A DNA stretch of 35,156 bases from Promethearchaeota archaeon. Lineage in GTDB: Archaea; Asgardarchaeota; Lokiarchaeia; Sigyniarchaeales; SOKP01. Location of the stretch: assembly GCA_004375715.1 (NCBI GenBank), contig SOKP01000119.1:1-35156 (forward strand), given 5' to 3'. Each line of letters opens with the position of its first letter. Positions within the stretch are counted from its first letter, which is position 1. Positions 8,791-16,435 of the stretch are shown one piece after another. The notes beneath the pieces were generated by a model that worked only from the letters and a program-made list of their open reading frames with translations, made no database searches and was not told the origin of the DNA. The translations under genes were made by a program, and so were the position numbers.

Positions 8791-8800
8791 CTATAAAAAC
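8791..8800 (-). promoter_or_regulatory. TATA-like box of the hsp20-cdc48 operon
   Basis: On the minus strand the stretch GTTTTTATAG resembles an archaeal TATA box. It lies about 20 bp upstream of the palindromic repeat array, which puts the expected start of transcription within the array. Confidence 0.45.
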
Positions 8801-8953
8801 TTATTGATTTTTAAAAATAAGCTGTGTACACTTAAAAATTGAATTTCAATCATTTTATTCATTCAATAATAATTTAAAAATTCTGAAATAAGATTCTGAA
8901 ATAAATAATCCTTAAATTAATAACGTGGATATGTTTTAAGACTGATTAACCAA

Positions 8954-9547
8954 TTAATCGAAAATTGACACAATTTGTGATTTGTATATTTTTTTCAAGA
9001 TAAGTTCAATAAGCTCTTCAAAAGATTCTAAAACGCCATATCCATGAGTTGCTACAGTCTTTTTAGTTTTAAAGTTCTTAAATTTGAAAGAATTGATATT
9101 TTCTAAGAAATCGGTTGAATTAAACTTATCGTGCAAATCTTGTTTATTAAAGGCTAAAATTTTCGGTAAATTGATGAAATAATCTTCGAAATAGTTGCCC
9201 AATTCATTCCATGAGGTCAAATTTCGATAATAAGCAGATTGTTGAGAGTCAGCAACGAAAATGATTCCATCTATCGCTTGTAGTGTTATAGGTCGAGTGA
9301 TTATGTAGAAATCTTGTCCAGTCGTGGAATAAATGTGGATTTTTAGCCGCCATCGTTTATTTTCGAATGAAATTGTACCGTAGTCAAAGAATAGAGTTCT
9401 TCTTATGCTACTTTCAATACTTAATACGCTATCCTCTTTTCCAAAGTGTTTGAATAAGGATTTAAGAGTTGTGGTTTTTCCCGAAAGCGCTGGTCCGAAA
9501 TAGCAAATTTTTAATTGAATAGTTTGGTTCAAATGATCTATTATCAT
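8954..9547 (-). CDS. MglA-like small Ras-family GTPase
   Basis: This 197-residue protein is a single GTPase domain. G1 is GPALSGKT (residues 18-25), a switch-I segment RTLFFDYG starts at 50, G3 is TTGQ (75-78), G4 is NKQD (134-137) and G5 is near ATHGYGV (166-172). The RTLFFD block, the DGIIFVADSQ strand and the TTGQ in place of DxxGQ point to the MglA/Gtr-like branch used by bacteria for polarity and common in Asgard archaea. There is no lipidation cysteine or membrane segment. It stands alone, with AT-rich flanks. No roadblock partner gene is adjacent, so its regulator (MglB-like) is not visible here. Confidence 0.9.
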   Translation of the reverse strand: MIIDHLNQTIQLKICYFGPALSGKTTTLKSLFKHFGKEDSVLSIESSIRRTLFFDYGTISFENKRWRLKIHIYSTTGQDFYIITRPITLQAIDGIIFVADSQQSAYYRNLTSWNELGNYFEDYFINLPKILAFNKQDLHDKFNSTDFLENINSFKFKNFKTKKTVATHGYGVLESFEELIELILKKIYKSQIVSIFD

Positions 9548-9742
9548 TTTTTATTATATTGCATTGGTTTTTGTCTTCTATTTTGATTAGAAGTATATTA
9601 ATTTCGATTATTTTTTTCTTAAAAAAAGAAGTCTTTTTAAAAGATATGTGTAAGGAATTGAGTATAAAGGAATTTTGCTTCATTAATTGGATTATTTAGT
9701 ATTTACGATACATAAATATCAATCTTTATACTTTATATCTAC

Positions 9743-10801
9743 TTATAAAGTATTTCTAACATCCTTAATGACTTTATAAGTTCTTTTTAGTAATTCGTAA
9801 GCAACTTGAGGAGGATTCCATCCTTTAAGGCCACAATCAGGTCCTACGAATTTAACCCGATCTCCATAGTGTTCGAGAGCAAATAATAAATTTTTTTTAA
9901 TGAATTCTTTTGAATCTATTAAGGACATGGTTCCTTCAAATGTTTTGAGTTCATCAAGTGGAGTTCCCGCATCCAATTTCTCGGCCATAATACTATTTAC
10001 GTTCGTTCTCGTGATACCTACACGTATGAACTTATCGTGCTTTTCTAAGTCATTTTTTGGAATGATATTAGAATGATCAGAGGCGTATTCACATGTCAGC
10101 ACGTCAATATTTTTTGTTTGAATAGGAATTGTGAATTTTTTTAAAGTATGAAGGTGGATTTGAATAAGACCATCTATCCCTTCCACAGTTTTATCAAATG
10201 CTTTAATCAAATCATTTTCTTCGATATTAAACATGTCAACATACCCAAATGACGGTTCATCAATCGAGATGATGGAATTTTGAAGATATTTCGTATTCTT
10301 TATTGAATTTTTCAATATTCTGTTTAAAGACTGTGCAAAATTGAATACAATATCGGGATATAAAGTAAAACCATGTTTTTTTATGTATAATTCTATGGGT
10401 CCAGTAATACATACTTTTATCTTAAGGGTATTTCCAGTTCTTTCGTAATAATCTTTCGCAAAAGAGTCTAATATAAAGAGTTCTGGAATAATTCCTTTTT
10501 TGGAGTCAATCAGAGAGGGCTCTATTGCATAATCTTCGATAGGCTTTAAAAATTGGGTATACATATCCATATGTTGAGGATAATTGATTATTTCTACCCC
10601 AGCGTTTAATTTTAACTGAAAGGATTGGAGAAACGGATGGATGAAAAAATTGTAAATTCCCCTATTCTCAAAAATATCAGCGTTATTAATAATTCCCTTG
10701 TATCCTACCCAATAGAATTGGTTAAATTTGTCAAGATCAATGTAATCAGGTAATGGAAAACTACCTACATCGTCAAATTGGGGAAATTCAAATTCATCCA
10801 T
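9743..10801 (-). CDS. MetE-like cobalamin-independent methyltransferase (core domain only)
   Basis: This 352-residue protein corresponds to the C-terminal catalytic half of MetE, the methionine synthase that needs no cobalamin cofactor; there is no N-terminal half. Short archaeal forms like this can take methyl groups from corrinoid proteins instead of folate. Zinc-site positions are readable: H216 in IHLHT, E238 in LTCEYA, and C313 in GPDCGLKGW. The second usual ligand is Cys (H-x-C), but here it is H218 (H-x-H). That may mean a changed zinc site or a different thiol acceptor. The gene is divergent from the radical SAM gene, sharing a 60-bp promoter region. Methionine synthesis is likely but not proven; a UroD/MetE-like methyltransferase is the alternative. 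Confidence 0.82.
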   Translation of the reverse strand: MDEFEFPQFDDVGSFPLPDYIDLDKFNQFYWVGYKGIINNADIFENRGIYNFFIHPFLQSFQLKLNAGVEIINYPQHMDMYTQFLKPIEDYAIEPSLIDSKKGIIPELFILDSFAKDYYERTGNTLKIKVCITGPIELYIKKHGFTLYPDIVFNFAQSLNRILKNSIKNTKYLQNSIISIDEPSFGYVDMFNIEENDLIKAFDKTVEGIDGLIQIHLHTLKKFTIPIQTKNIDVLTCEYASDHSNIIPKNDLEKHDKFIRVGITRTNVNSIMAEKLDAGTPLDELKTFEGTMSLIDSKEFIKKNLLFALEHYGDRVKFVGPDCGLKGWNPPQVAYELLKRTYKVIKDVRNTL

Positions 10802-10861
10802 TAATCAAACACAATCACTAATATCGTTAATCATAAATAATCTGCTATAACAGATATATTT

Positions 10862-11920
10862 ATGGAACATGAGTTAATTAGTAAACAAATAAAAAGAAAG
10901 AAAAAACAACAAATTGCCGAATTAGCGCTAGCTGCGAAAATTGCTAAAGAGAGAGATGGTAAGCCATTTATATTTCACTTTCTAACAACTTTAAAATGTA
11001 ATTGCGATTGCGAAACTTGTCTTTGGAAAAATAATACGAAAAAAGATGAACTAACACTTGAGGAAATCAAGCGCATATATTTGGAAGCAAAGGAAGCAGG
11101 ATTTTTAGTAACTATTCTCTGGGGTGGAGAACCTCTCATTAGAAAAGATATTACTGAAATTATTAAATTTGTTAAAAGGGACCTAAAATTTACAATTGTT
11201 GGGATAGTGACGAATGGTTGGTTCCTTCCAGATAAAATTAAAGAATTTGGAGACGATATAGATTTTATTCTCATATCTCTGGACTCCCCTAGGCCAGAAG
11301 AACACGATCAGATTAGGGGGCTGCCTGGATTGTATGATAAAATAATGGATTCTGTTACTAATATTAAAGAAAGCTATCCTTTGATTTCATTACAATTTAG
11401 CTTTTCAATTAGTAAATATAATATTAATCGTGTTGAGGAAATGATAATTTTATCTGATAAAATTGGAATTCCCGTAGCTTTTAATGTAATAAATACTGTC
11501 CGCCATTATTCACATGGAGATGTGGATGAGAAAGGTACGCTTTCTGCGAGTGATAACGATATTAGTCAAGCATTTGAAAGAATTCTAGAAGCTAAGAAGA
11601 ACGGTTCGAAAATACTAAATTCAGAAATGTATTTAACACATTTTATTGGTGGTAAAAGGCAATACCAATGTCACACAAAAAAGGTTTTCATGTTTGTAAA
11701 CTATAATGGAGATATTGAAAATTGTCTTCAGATTGATAAACCTATAGCTAATTTACGACAAACATCTGTTAGTGAAGTGTTACAACTTCCTCAATTTGTT
11801 AAATTCATTAAAGAGAGCGAGAAATGTTATAGCTGTAATTCTCCCACAATGATCGACACCAGTTATTTATGGGATGATCCGAGATTGTTAACAAAATCAG
11901 GAGGCATTTCATTTGGTTAG
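10862..11920 (+). CDS. Radical SAM protein with C-terminal Cys-rich (SPASM/twitch-like) region
   Basis: This 352-residue protein has the radical SAM cluster motif C-x3-C-x2-C at C46, C50 and C53, with an extra cysteine at C48, and the SAM-contact motif GGEP (88-91) after a Rossmann-like strand. Downstream cysteines C270, C288, C322 and C325 suggest one auxiliary 4Fe-4S cluster, as in twitch or SPASM-type proteins. The N-terminus (1-30) is lysine-rich. The substrate is unknown: SPASM/twitch enzymes modify peptides, cofactors or lipids, and no small precursor peptide is evident nearby. It is divergent from the MetE-like gene and convergent with the adenine methyltransferase gene, so neither neighbour fixes its role. 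Confidence 0.85.
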   Translation: MEHELISKQIKRKKKQQIAELALAAKIAKERDGKPFIFHFLTTLKCNCDCETCLWKNNTKKDELTLEEIKRIYLEAKEAGFLVTILWGGEPLIRKDITEIIKFVKRDLKFTIVGIVTNGWFLPDKIKEFGDDIDFILISLDSPRPEEHDQIRGLPGLYDKIMDSVTNIKESYPLISLQFSFSISKYNINRVEEMIILSDKIGIPVAFNVINTVRHYSHGDVDEKGTLSASDNDISQAFERILEAKKNGSKILNSEMYLTHFIGGKRQYQCHTKKVFMFVNYNGDIENCLQIDKPIANLRQTSVSEVLQLPQFVKFIKESEKCYSCNSPTMIDTSYLWDDPRLLTKSGGISFG

Positions 11921-11936
11921 TTTTTTATTATATCAT

Positions 11937-13916
11937 CTAATAGTATTTCTCTATCAAAAAATCAATTTCTTTCTCTTCCAAACCAAATAATTCAAAAAGG
12001 AGTTTATCAATAATTTCTTGAACTAATTGTTGATTATTCTGTTCTGTAGATTCGAATATTTTATTTAATAATATCCTATTCCTGTCGTTAGAAAAAAGTT
12101 CTAATTCAAGAATTTTTTCCTTGATTTCTTTTAATTTCTGAGGTTTCTTGATATTGGTGAACTTAATCATCCATATAGCTAAGAGTTTTATTAAGGATAT
12201 TTTAGAAGCTTCTTCGTCAGATTGAAATATTTGTACATTTGGAACATATAATTGGTCTTCTAATTTCGTCTTACTTCTTTTGATTGAAATGTTATTAGCT
12301 TTAAATAAGAAATTAACTAATTTGGAGTTTAAATAAGCAATAAAAAATAAATAATCGACTTTCGTCTCGTCATCTTTCGACCATAAGAAGTAAGTATCGG
12401 AAGTTGCGTAATACATCTCTTCTGAATAGCCAAATATGTTCTCTTTTGAGATGTATTTGAAGAAAATCTTTTGATTTTTGTCATATAAAGGCTCAAGGTT
12501 TGTTATAATCCGCTTGGTGTCAATCCCATTCCTAATAATAAAACTGCCCCTTCGAGGAAAATATAAATCTTTTACGTTTTCTTTTGCGTTTGTTAATATC
12601 TTTTCCAGTTCCTCTTTGTATTGATGTAGATAAGATGTTAGTGTGGGGTATTTTTTTTTTAAAAGCTCATTCCTTTTGTTCTTATCTCGATTTTTAAATT
12701 CTTCTTTATTGAAGTATACGATATATCCATGAAAATCTTCCATTTTATAACCATAAGACCTAATGGATCTACTTTTATAAATTTTTTTTAGTCTTTTCTT
12801 TTCTTCCTCGTTTAATTTAACAAATTCACCGTTGATTTTGACGAATACTTCGTTATCTCTAAGTTTTAGATTTTCATTAAGATTTAAAATAAAAATCTCG
12901 TCTTTAATTAATATCAGTCCATTTCTAATAATAAAATAATCTTTTAAAAAACTAATTTTACCTTTAATTATACAAAAGGACTTAATTTTATCAACAATTT
13001 TTTTTACTTCAATTGGATACAAAAGATTCCAGCTGCCTATACTATTTAGCTCTCTGTTAGTTAAGGCTGATTGATATCGCATAACAAAATTGTGATTTAA
13101 GGAGTGTTTCAAGGAACGGTTCAAAGTATCAAAAATAACATTATTAGTGTTGTCATTAAATTGATTTTTGGGTTTAGAACTTGAAATTTGTAATACATCT
13201 ATTTTCCTATTTGTTTTTTTTAGCTTATCGTTTTCTGTCTTCTTTTGAAGCGAAAAAATACAGTTATGCTGTCCTTGGGCATCTCTAAATACTCTTATCC
13301 TCGATAAATCAATATATTGAATCAAAAAGCACTCGTCTAATATGTGTGGTTTCAATAATTTAATACCAGTTTTCTTGGATTTGGTAATCCAATAATTTGT
13401 TGTGATATAAGAAAGAATTCCACCAGGTTTCAACTTAGTTATTCCAAGATGGATAAAGAAATAAAATAAGTCCATATTGCCAACGAAGTATTCGCGACAA
13501 AAGGGATAATTATTTGCCAAGTTCTGAAAAACTTTTGCGTTATAATTTTGACCTAAGTAAGGCGGGTTTCCAATTATAATATCGAATTTTTCTTTAATAT
13601 CTGAGCCTAAAAAATTTTCAAAACGAAATTGAATGTTAGGATAATTTTTAACCAATTGCGATTTTAAACGATTATCAATTTCATACGCAGTTATGTTTGT
13701 GAGATTATTTTCCAAGAGATATTTTAAAAAAACGCCCTCCCCGGTTGTAGGATCTAGAACCTTTAAATCGTTAAATTTAATACTAAATTTATCTTCATAG
13801 TCTAAAGTTTTAAGTAGCTCGAGAACATTTGAAACCATAAACTTAGCGATATAGCTAGGTGTAAAAATTTGACCAATAACGGTGTTTTGTTGTTTTATAT
13901 CCTTTTTTATATCCAT
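11937..13916 (-). CDS. Orphan N6-adenine DNA methyltransferase (Eco57I/TaqI type)
   Basis: This 659-residue protein begins at once with a methyltransferase: GQIFTP (residues 15-20, motif X), DPTTGEG (55-61, motif I, SAM binding) and NPPY (117-120, motif IV, catalytic) leading to YITTNYW. The rest is a large target-recognition region with lysine-rich stretches. There is no N-terminal PD-(D/E)XK nuclease as in type IIG enzymes, and no restriction gene beside it. It is probably a solitary DNA-marking enzyme or the remains of a restriction system. Its start codon lies inside one copy of a 68-bp direct repeat, whose second copy lies 771 bp away near the 3' end of the flavoprotein gene. That suggests a rearranged or acquired locus. 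Confidence 0.9.
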   Translation of the reverse strand: MDIKKDIKQQNTVIGQIFTPSYIAKFMVSNVLELLKTLDYEDKFSIKFNDLKVLDPTTGEGVFLKYLLENNLTNITAYEIDNRLKSQLVKNYPNIQFRFENFLGSDIKEKFDIIIGNPPYLGQNYNAKVFQNLANNYPFCREYFVGNMDLFYFFIHLGITKLKPGGILSYITTNYWITKSKKTGIKLLKPHILDECFLIQYIDLSRIRVFRDAQGQHNCIFSLQKKTENDKLKKTNRKIDVLQISSSKPKNQFNDNTNNVIFDTLNRSLKHSLNHNFVMRYQSALTNRELNSIGSWNLLYPIEVKKIVDKIKSFCIIKGKISFLKDYFIIRNGLILIKDEIFILNLNENLKLRDNEVFVKINGEFVKLNEEEKKRLKKIYKSRSIRSYGYKMEDFHGYIVYFNKEEFKNRDKNKRNELLKKKYPTLTSYLHQYKEELEKILTNAKENVKDLYFPRRGSFIIRNGIDTKRIITNLEPLYDKNQKIFFKYISKENIFGYSEEMYYATSDTYFLWSKDDETKVDYLFFIAYLNSKLVNFLFKANNISIKRSKTKLEDQLYVPNVQIFQSDEEASKISLIKLLAIWMIKFTNIKKPQKLKEIKEKILELELFSNDRNRILLNKIFESTEQNNQQLVQEIIDKLLFELFGLEEKEIDFLIEKYY

Positions 13917-13978
13917 CTAATCTTAATATTAGTTTATAACCTCTAAAAAGGTGATGTTTTTCTAAAAAGAAAGGAAAA
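13911..13978. repeat. 68-bp perfect direct repeat, copy 1
   Basis: This 68-bp stretch is identical, base for base, to 14682-14749. It covers the methyltransferase start codon (ATGGAT on the minus strand) and about 60 bp of upstream region, including an AT-rich promoter-like part. The flanking sequences differ immediately outside the repeat. Confidence 0.9.
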
Positions 13979-14045
13979 TAGTTAAAAACTATAATAATGC
14001 GTATTATAATGGTGGAATAAAACTGGAAAAAAAAATATTAAAAAG

Positions 14046-14483
14046 TTGGAATTACCCATTTCATCTAAAACAGGAGAACCATTAAAGCCATTTATAAAAC
14101 CATGGGGTACATTACTACTAGGTATCACATTTATTGCATTGGGATTTTTAAATTGGTGGCGTTCATATTCTTGGTATCCCTTCCCAATTTTTACTAACTT
14201 TACTAACTTTTTACTTTTTATTTTTTTATTAGTTGAAGGGTGTGTATTGATTTATCGTGCAAAACTAGGGAACAAACACGTGCTGACTCACCAAATAATC
14301 TTATTAATAAACAGTTTCTTTGTATTATTTATGGGATTTGTTTTTTCAATAATCTTTTGGTCAATACCTGGTCTATTGGGCATGGTAGGCGGTATTATCA
14401 TCATTATAATATGTACTTTGGGCTCCACTATTCATTGTATATATTGGCTCGTGAAGTTGGAAAAATACAAGGTTAAAAATTAA
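14046..14483 (+). CDS. Small four-helix membrane protein
   Basis: This 145-residue protein has four predicted membrane segments: about residues 26-43, 50-72, 82-105 and 107-136. A short polar N-terminus with conserved-looking prolines comes first (K-P-F-I-K-P-W-G). I do not recognise the family. The start is TTG at 14046; no ATG or GTG precedes it in frame after the TAA stop just upstream, and no clear ribosome-binding site is visible. The gene lies between the two copies of the 68-bp repeat, so it may have been inserted or trapped with them. A membrane role in transport or stress is possible but unsupported. Confidence 0.6.
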   Translation: MELPISSKTGEPLKPFIKPWGTLLLGITFIALGFLNWWRSYSWYPFPIFTNFTNFLLFIFLLVEGCVLIYRAKLGNKHVLTHQIILLINSFFVLFMGFVFSIIFWSIPGLLGMVGGIIIIIICTLGSTIHCIYWLVKLEKYKVKN

Positions 14484-14520
14484 GTCATTAGAAGAGATCG
14501 TAACTACATTATTTATAAAT

Positions 14521-14691
14521 GAAATATTATTAAGTCAGACCAATGCTCAACTTATATTTCTAGCCACTTTTTTTGGAGCGAATAGTTATAATTTTGCTTA
14601 GAATACAGATAAATACATTATCGGGTGGAGTGGAGTTTCAGATGCTATTATGGTAAGTTATGTAATAGCCTTACTTGTTAAATCCATCTAA
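14521..14691 (+). pseudogene. Possible remnant of a membrane-protein gene
   Basis: A plus-strand frame encodes a hydrophobic protein-like stretch (QLIFLATFFGANSYNFA), then a TAG stop, and continues in the same frame with a second stretch (YIIGWSGVSDAIMVSYVIALLVKS) that ends in a TAA inside the second 68-bp repeat copy. There is no start codon and the internal stop breaks it. I see no known family, so this is a low-confidence call of a decaying gene. Confidence 0.3.
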
Positions 14692-14749
14692 TCTTAATAT
14701 TAGTTTATAACCTCTAAAAAGGTGATGTTTTTCTAAAAAGAAAGGAAAA
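14682..14749. repeat. 68-bp perfect direct repeat, copy 2
   Basis: Identical to 13911-13978 over 68 bp. It lies 20 bp beyond the 3' end of the dihydrolipoamide-dehydrogenase-like gene. On the minus strand it carries an ATG-GAT that opens only a nine-codon frame before a TAA, so it is a copied methyltransferase 5' region without the gene. Confidence 0.9.
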
Positions 14750-14769
14750 AAAAGATAAAGCTTTATTTA

Positions 14770-16302
14770 TTACTGGTAATGGTCGTGATTGTGACCGTGA
14801 TGCTCCATTTTTATGTTAACTGGTCTTAGAGAGCCGATAGCCCAGCCAGTGACTTCGTTTAATGAAGGATGAATAACCATTGATCTGTAAATCGGCATAA
14901 AAGATCCTCCTTCTGGACACGCGCGAGATAATTTAGGGATATCCTCCTCCCCAGAAGATTCTGGTAAGACACATGTAAATCCAGAATTCATTAAATAGAC
15001 GAAAGGTTGCACCAAGATCGCTGCGTGTGGTCCAACAACATGAGCGCCTAAAATTCTATAGGATTTATCAACAACTAATTTGACGAATCCGTCGTCGTCA
15101 TCGTTATTACTGAAGCCCATAGCGTAGCCCTTTGCTACTGTGGAATATTGTTTTATAGCAACGTAAATTTCATAACCTTTGTCAATAGCTTCTTTTTCCG
15201 TCATCCCTACGTGACCAATTTGAGGATAAGTAAAAATTGCCCAGGGGACTGCCGAATAATCTACAGATTTTCTATGTTCCTTTGGAGCAAAAATATTATT
15301 ATTACATATCTCTGCTTCATAATTCGCTTTATGTCTAAATTGATAACGCCCATTAGCATCGCCTATACACCAAATATTCTTTTTAGTCGTTTCCAAGTAT
15401 TGATTGGTTGTTACCCATCCGCGTTTATCAGTCTGAACGCCAGTTTTCTCGACATTCAGGATGTCTGCGTTTGAGCGTCTCCCCGTAGCAACTAAAATTT
15501 CTTCGGCTTGTAATTCAATTTCTTTTCCACTATCAACATCTTGAACTGTAACTGTTTTGATTTTCTTTTGTGTAGCAACTTTTATCGCCTTATGATTTAC
15601 TAACACAGTCATATGTTTCTTAAAATTACGTTCCAGGAATTCGCTTATTTCTGGTTCCTCAGTCATGACTAACCGAGGTAACATCTCTACAATAGTTACT
15701 TTCGTGCCAAAAGCGGAAAAAATATGAGCAAATTCAGCGGCAATAACCCCACCTCCAATAATAATTAGACTTTCCCACGGCTTCTTAGGGAATTTATCAC
15801 CAAAGAAATTCTCGCTTGTTATGTATTCTATCTCGTCTAATCCTTGTATAGGAGGAATAAAAGAACGCGCACCAGAAGCTAAAACAAATTTTTCTCCTTT
15901 AAAGTGACCGATGATTTTCCCAGAACCAACAGATTTAACCTGCATTTCATAAGCTCCAATAAATTCACCCACTCCTTTATACAGTTTCAAGTTTGGTACA
16001 TGGGATAGCCCCTCTTCCATTTCTTTGCTTTCATCTATTTGACTCCACATTCTTTTAGCAATTAAGTCCCAATCAATGTCTTCAACTCTAAATTTTATCC
16101 CTACCCTAGTGGCATGCTCTGCTTCTCTTATTAAGTCTGCGGGGTGAACCAATACTTTTGATGGAATACAACCGCGAGTTAAACATGTCGCTCCAAGTTT
16201 CGCGTTTTCAACTAGAGCGCACTTTAATCCCATTTGAAGTCCATAATTAAGGACACTTAGCCCCGCTCCAGATCCAACAACTACTAAATCATATTTCTCC
16301 AT
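14770..16302 (-). CDS. Dihydrolipoamide dehydrogenase-like flavoprotein disulfide reductase with His-rich tail
   Basis: This 510-residue protein is a class I pyridine nucleotide-disulfide oxidoreductase. It has an FAD motif GSGAG (10-14), the redox cysteine pair C40 and C45 in GATCLTRGCIPSK, an NAD(P)-binding GGGVIAAEF (183-191), ATGRR (272-276), IGDANG (313-318), and the C-terminal base pair H478 and E483 in HPSLNE. A segment before the catalytic His (about 447-475, GEEDIPKLSRACPEGG) is longer than I would expect and has an extra cysteine, and the end HHGHNHDH is a metal-binding type tail. Lipoamide dehydrogenase is the closest reading. Mercuric-reductase or coenzyme-A-disulfide-like activity cannot be excluded, since no 2-oxoacid dehydrogenase or glycine-cleavage genes are nearby. 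Confidence 0.88.
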   Translation of the reverse strand: MEKYDLVVVGSGAGLSVLNYGLQMGLKCALVENAKLGATCLTRGCIPSKVLVHPADLIREAEHATRVGIKFRVEDIDWDLIAKRMWSQIDESKEMEEGLSHVPNLKLYKGVGEFIGAYEMQVKSVGSGKIIGHFKGEKFVLASGARSFIPPIQGLDEIEYITSENFFGDKFPKKPWESLIIIGGGVIAAEFAHIFSAFGTKVTIVEMLPRLVMTEEPEISEFLERNFKKHMTVLVNHKAIKVATQKKIKTVTVQDVDSGKEIELQAEEILVATGRRSNADILNVEKTGVQTDKRGWVTTNQYLETTKKNIWCIGDANGRYQFRHKANYEAEICNNNIFAPKEHRKSVDYSAVPWAIFTYPQIGHVGMTEKEAIDKGYEIYVAIKQYSTVAKGYAMGFSNNDDDDGFVKLVVDKSYRILGAHVVGPHAAILVQPFVYLMNSGFTCVLPESSGEEDIPKLSRACPEGGSFMPIYRSMVIHPSLNEVTGWAIGSLRPVNIKMEHHGHNHDHYQ

Positions 16303-16435
16303 AAATTCAATTCGACATCTATCATTTTTAAAGTTTTTACTAATGAGTTAAAAATTATAGAAAAAGAAGATCGATTGAAATATTTGTTTCCATTTGAAAA
16401 CTCATTAATTAATGCGCATTAAAAACACTAATGAG

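Noticed and set aside
11937-13916. Type IIG restriction-modification enzyme
   Set aside because: The N-terminus starts directly with the methyltransferase motif, and no nuclease motif was found, so restriction activity is not supported.
14240-14476. 78-codon plus-strand frame inside the small membrane protein gene
   Set aside because: It is in another frame of the same DNA; the other frame has four clean membrane segments.
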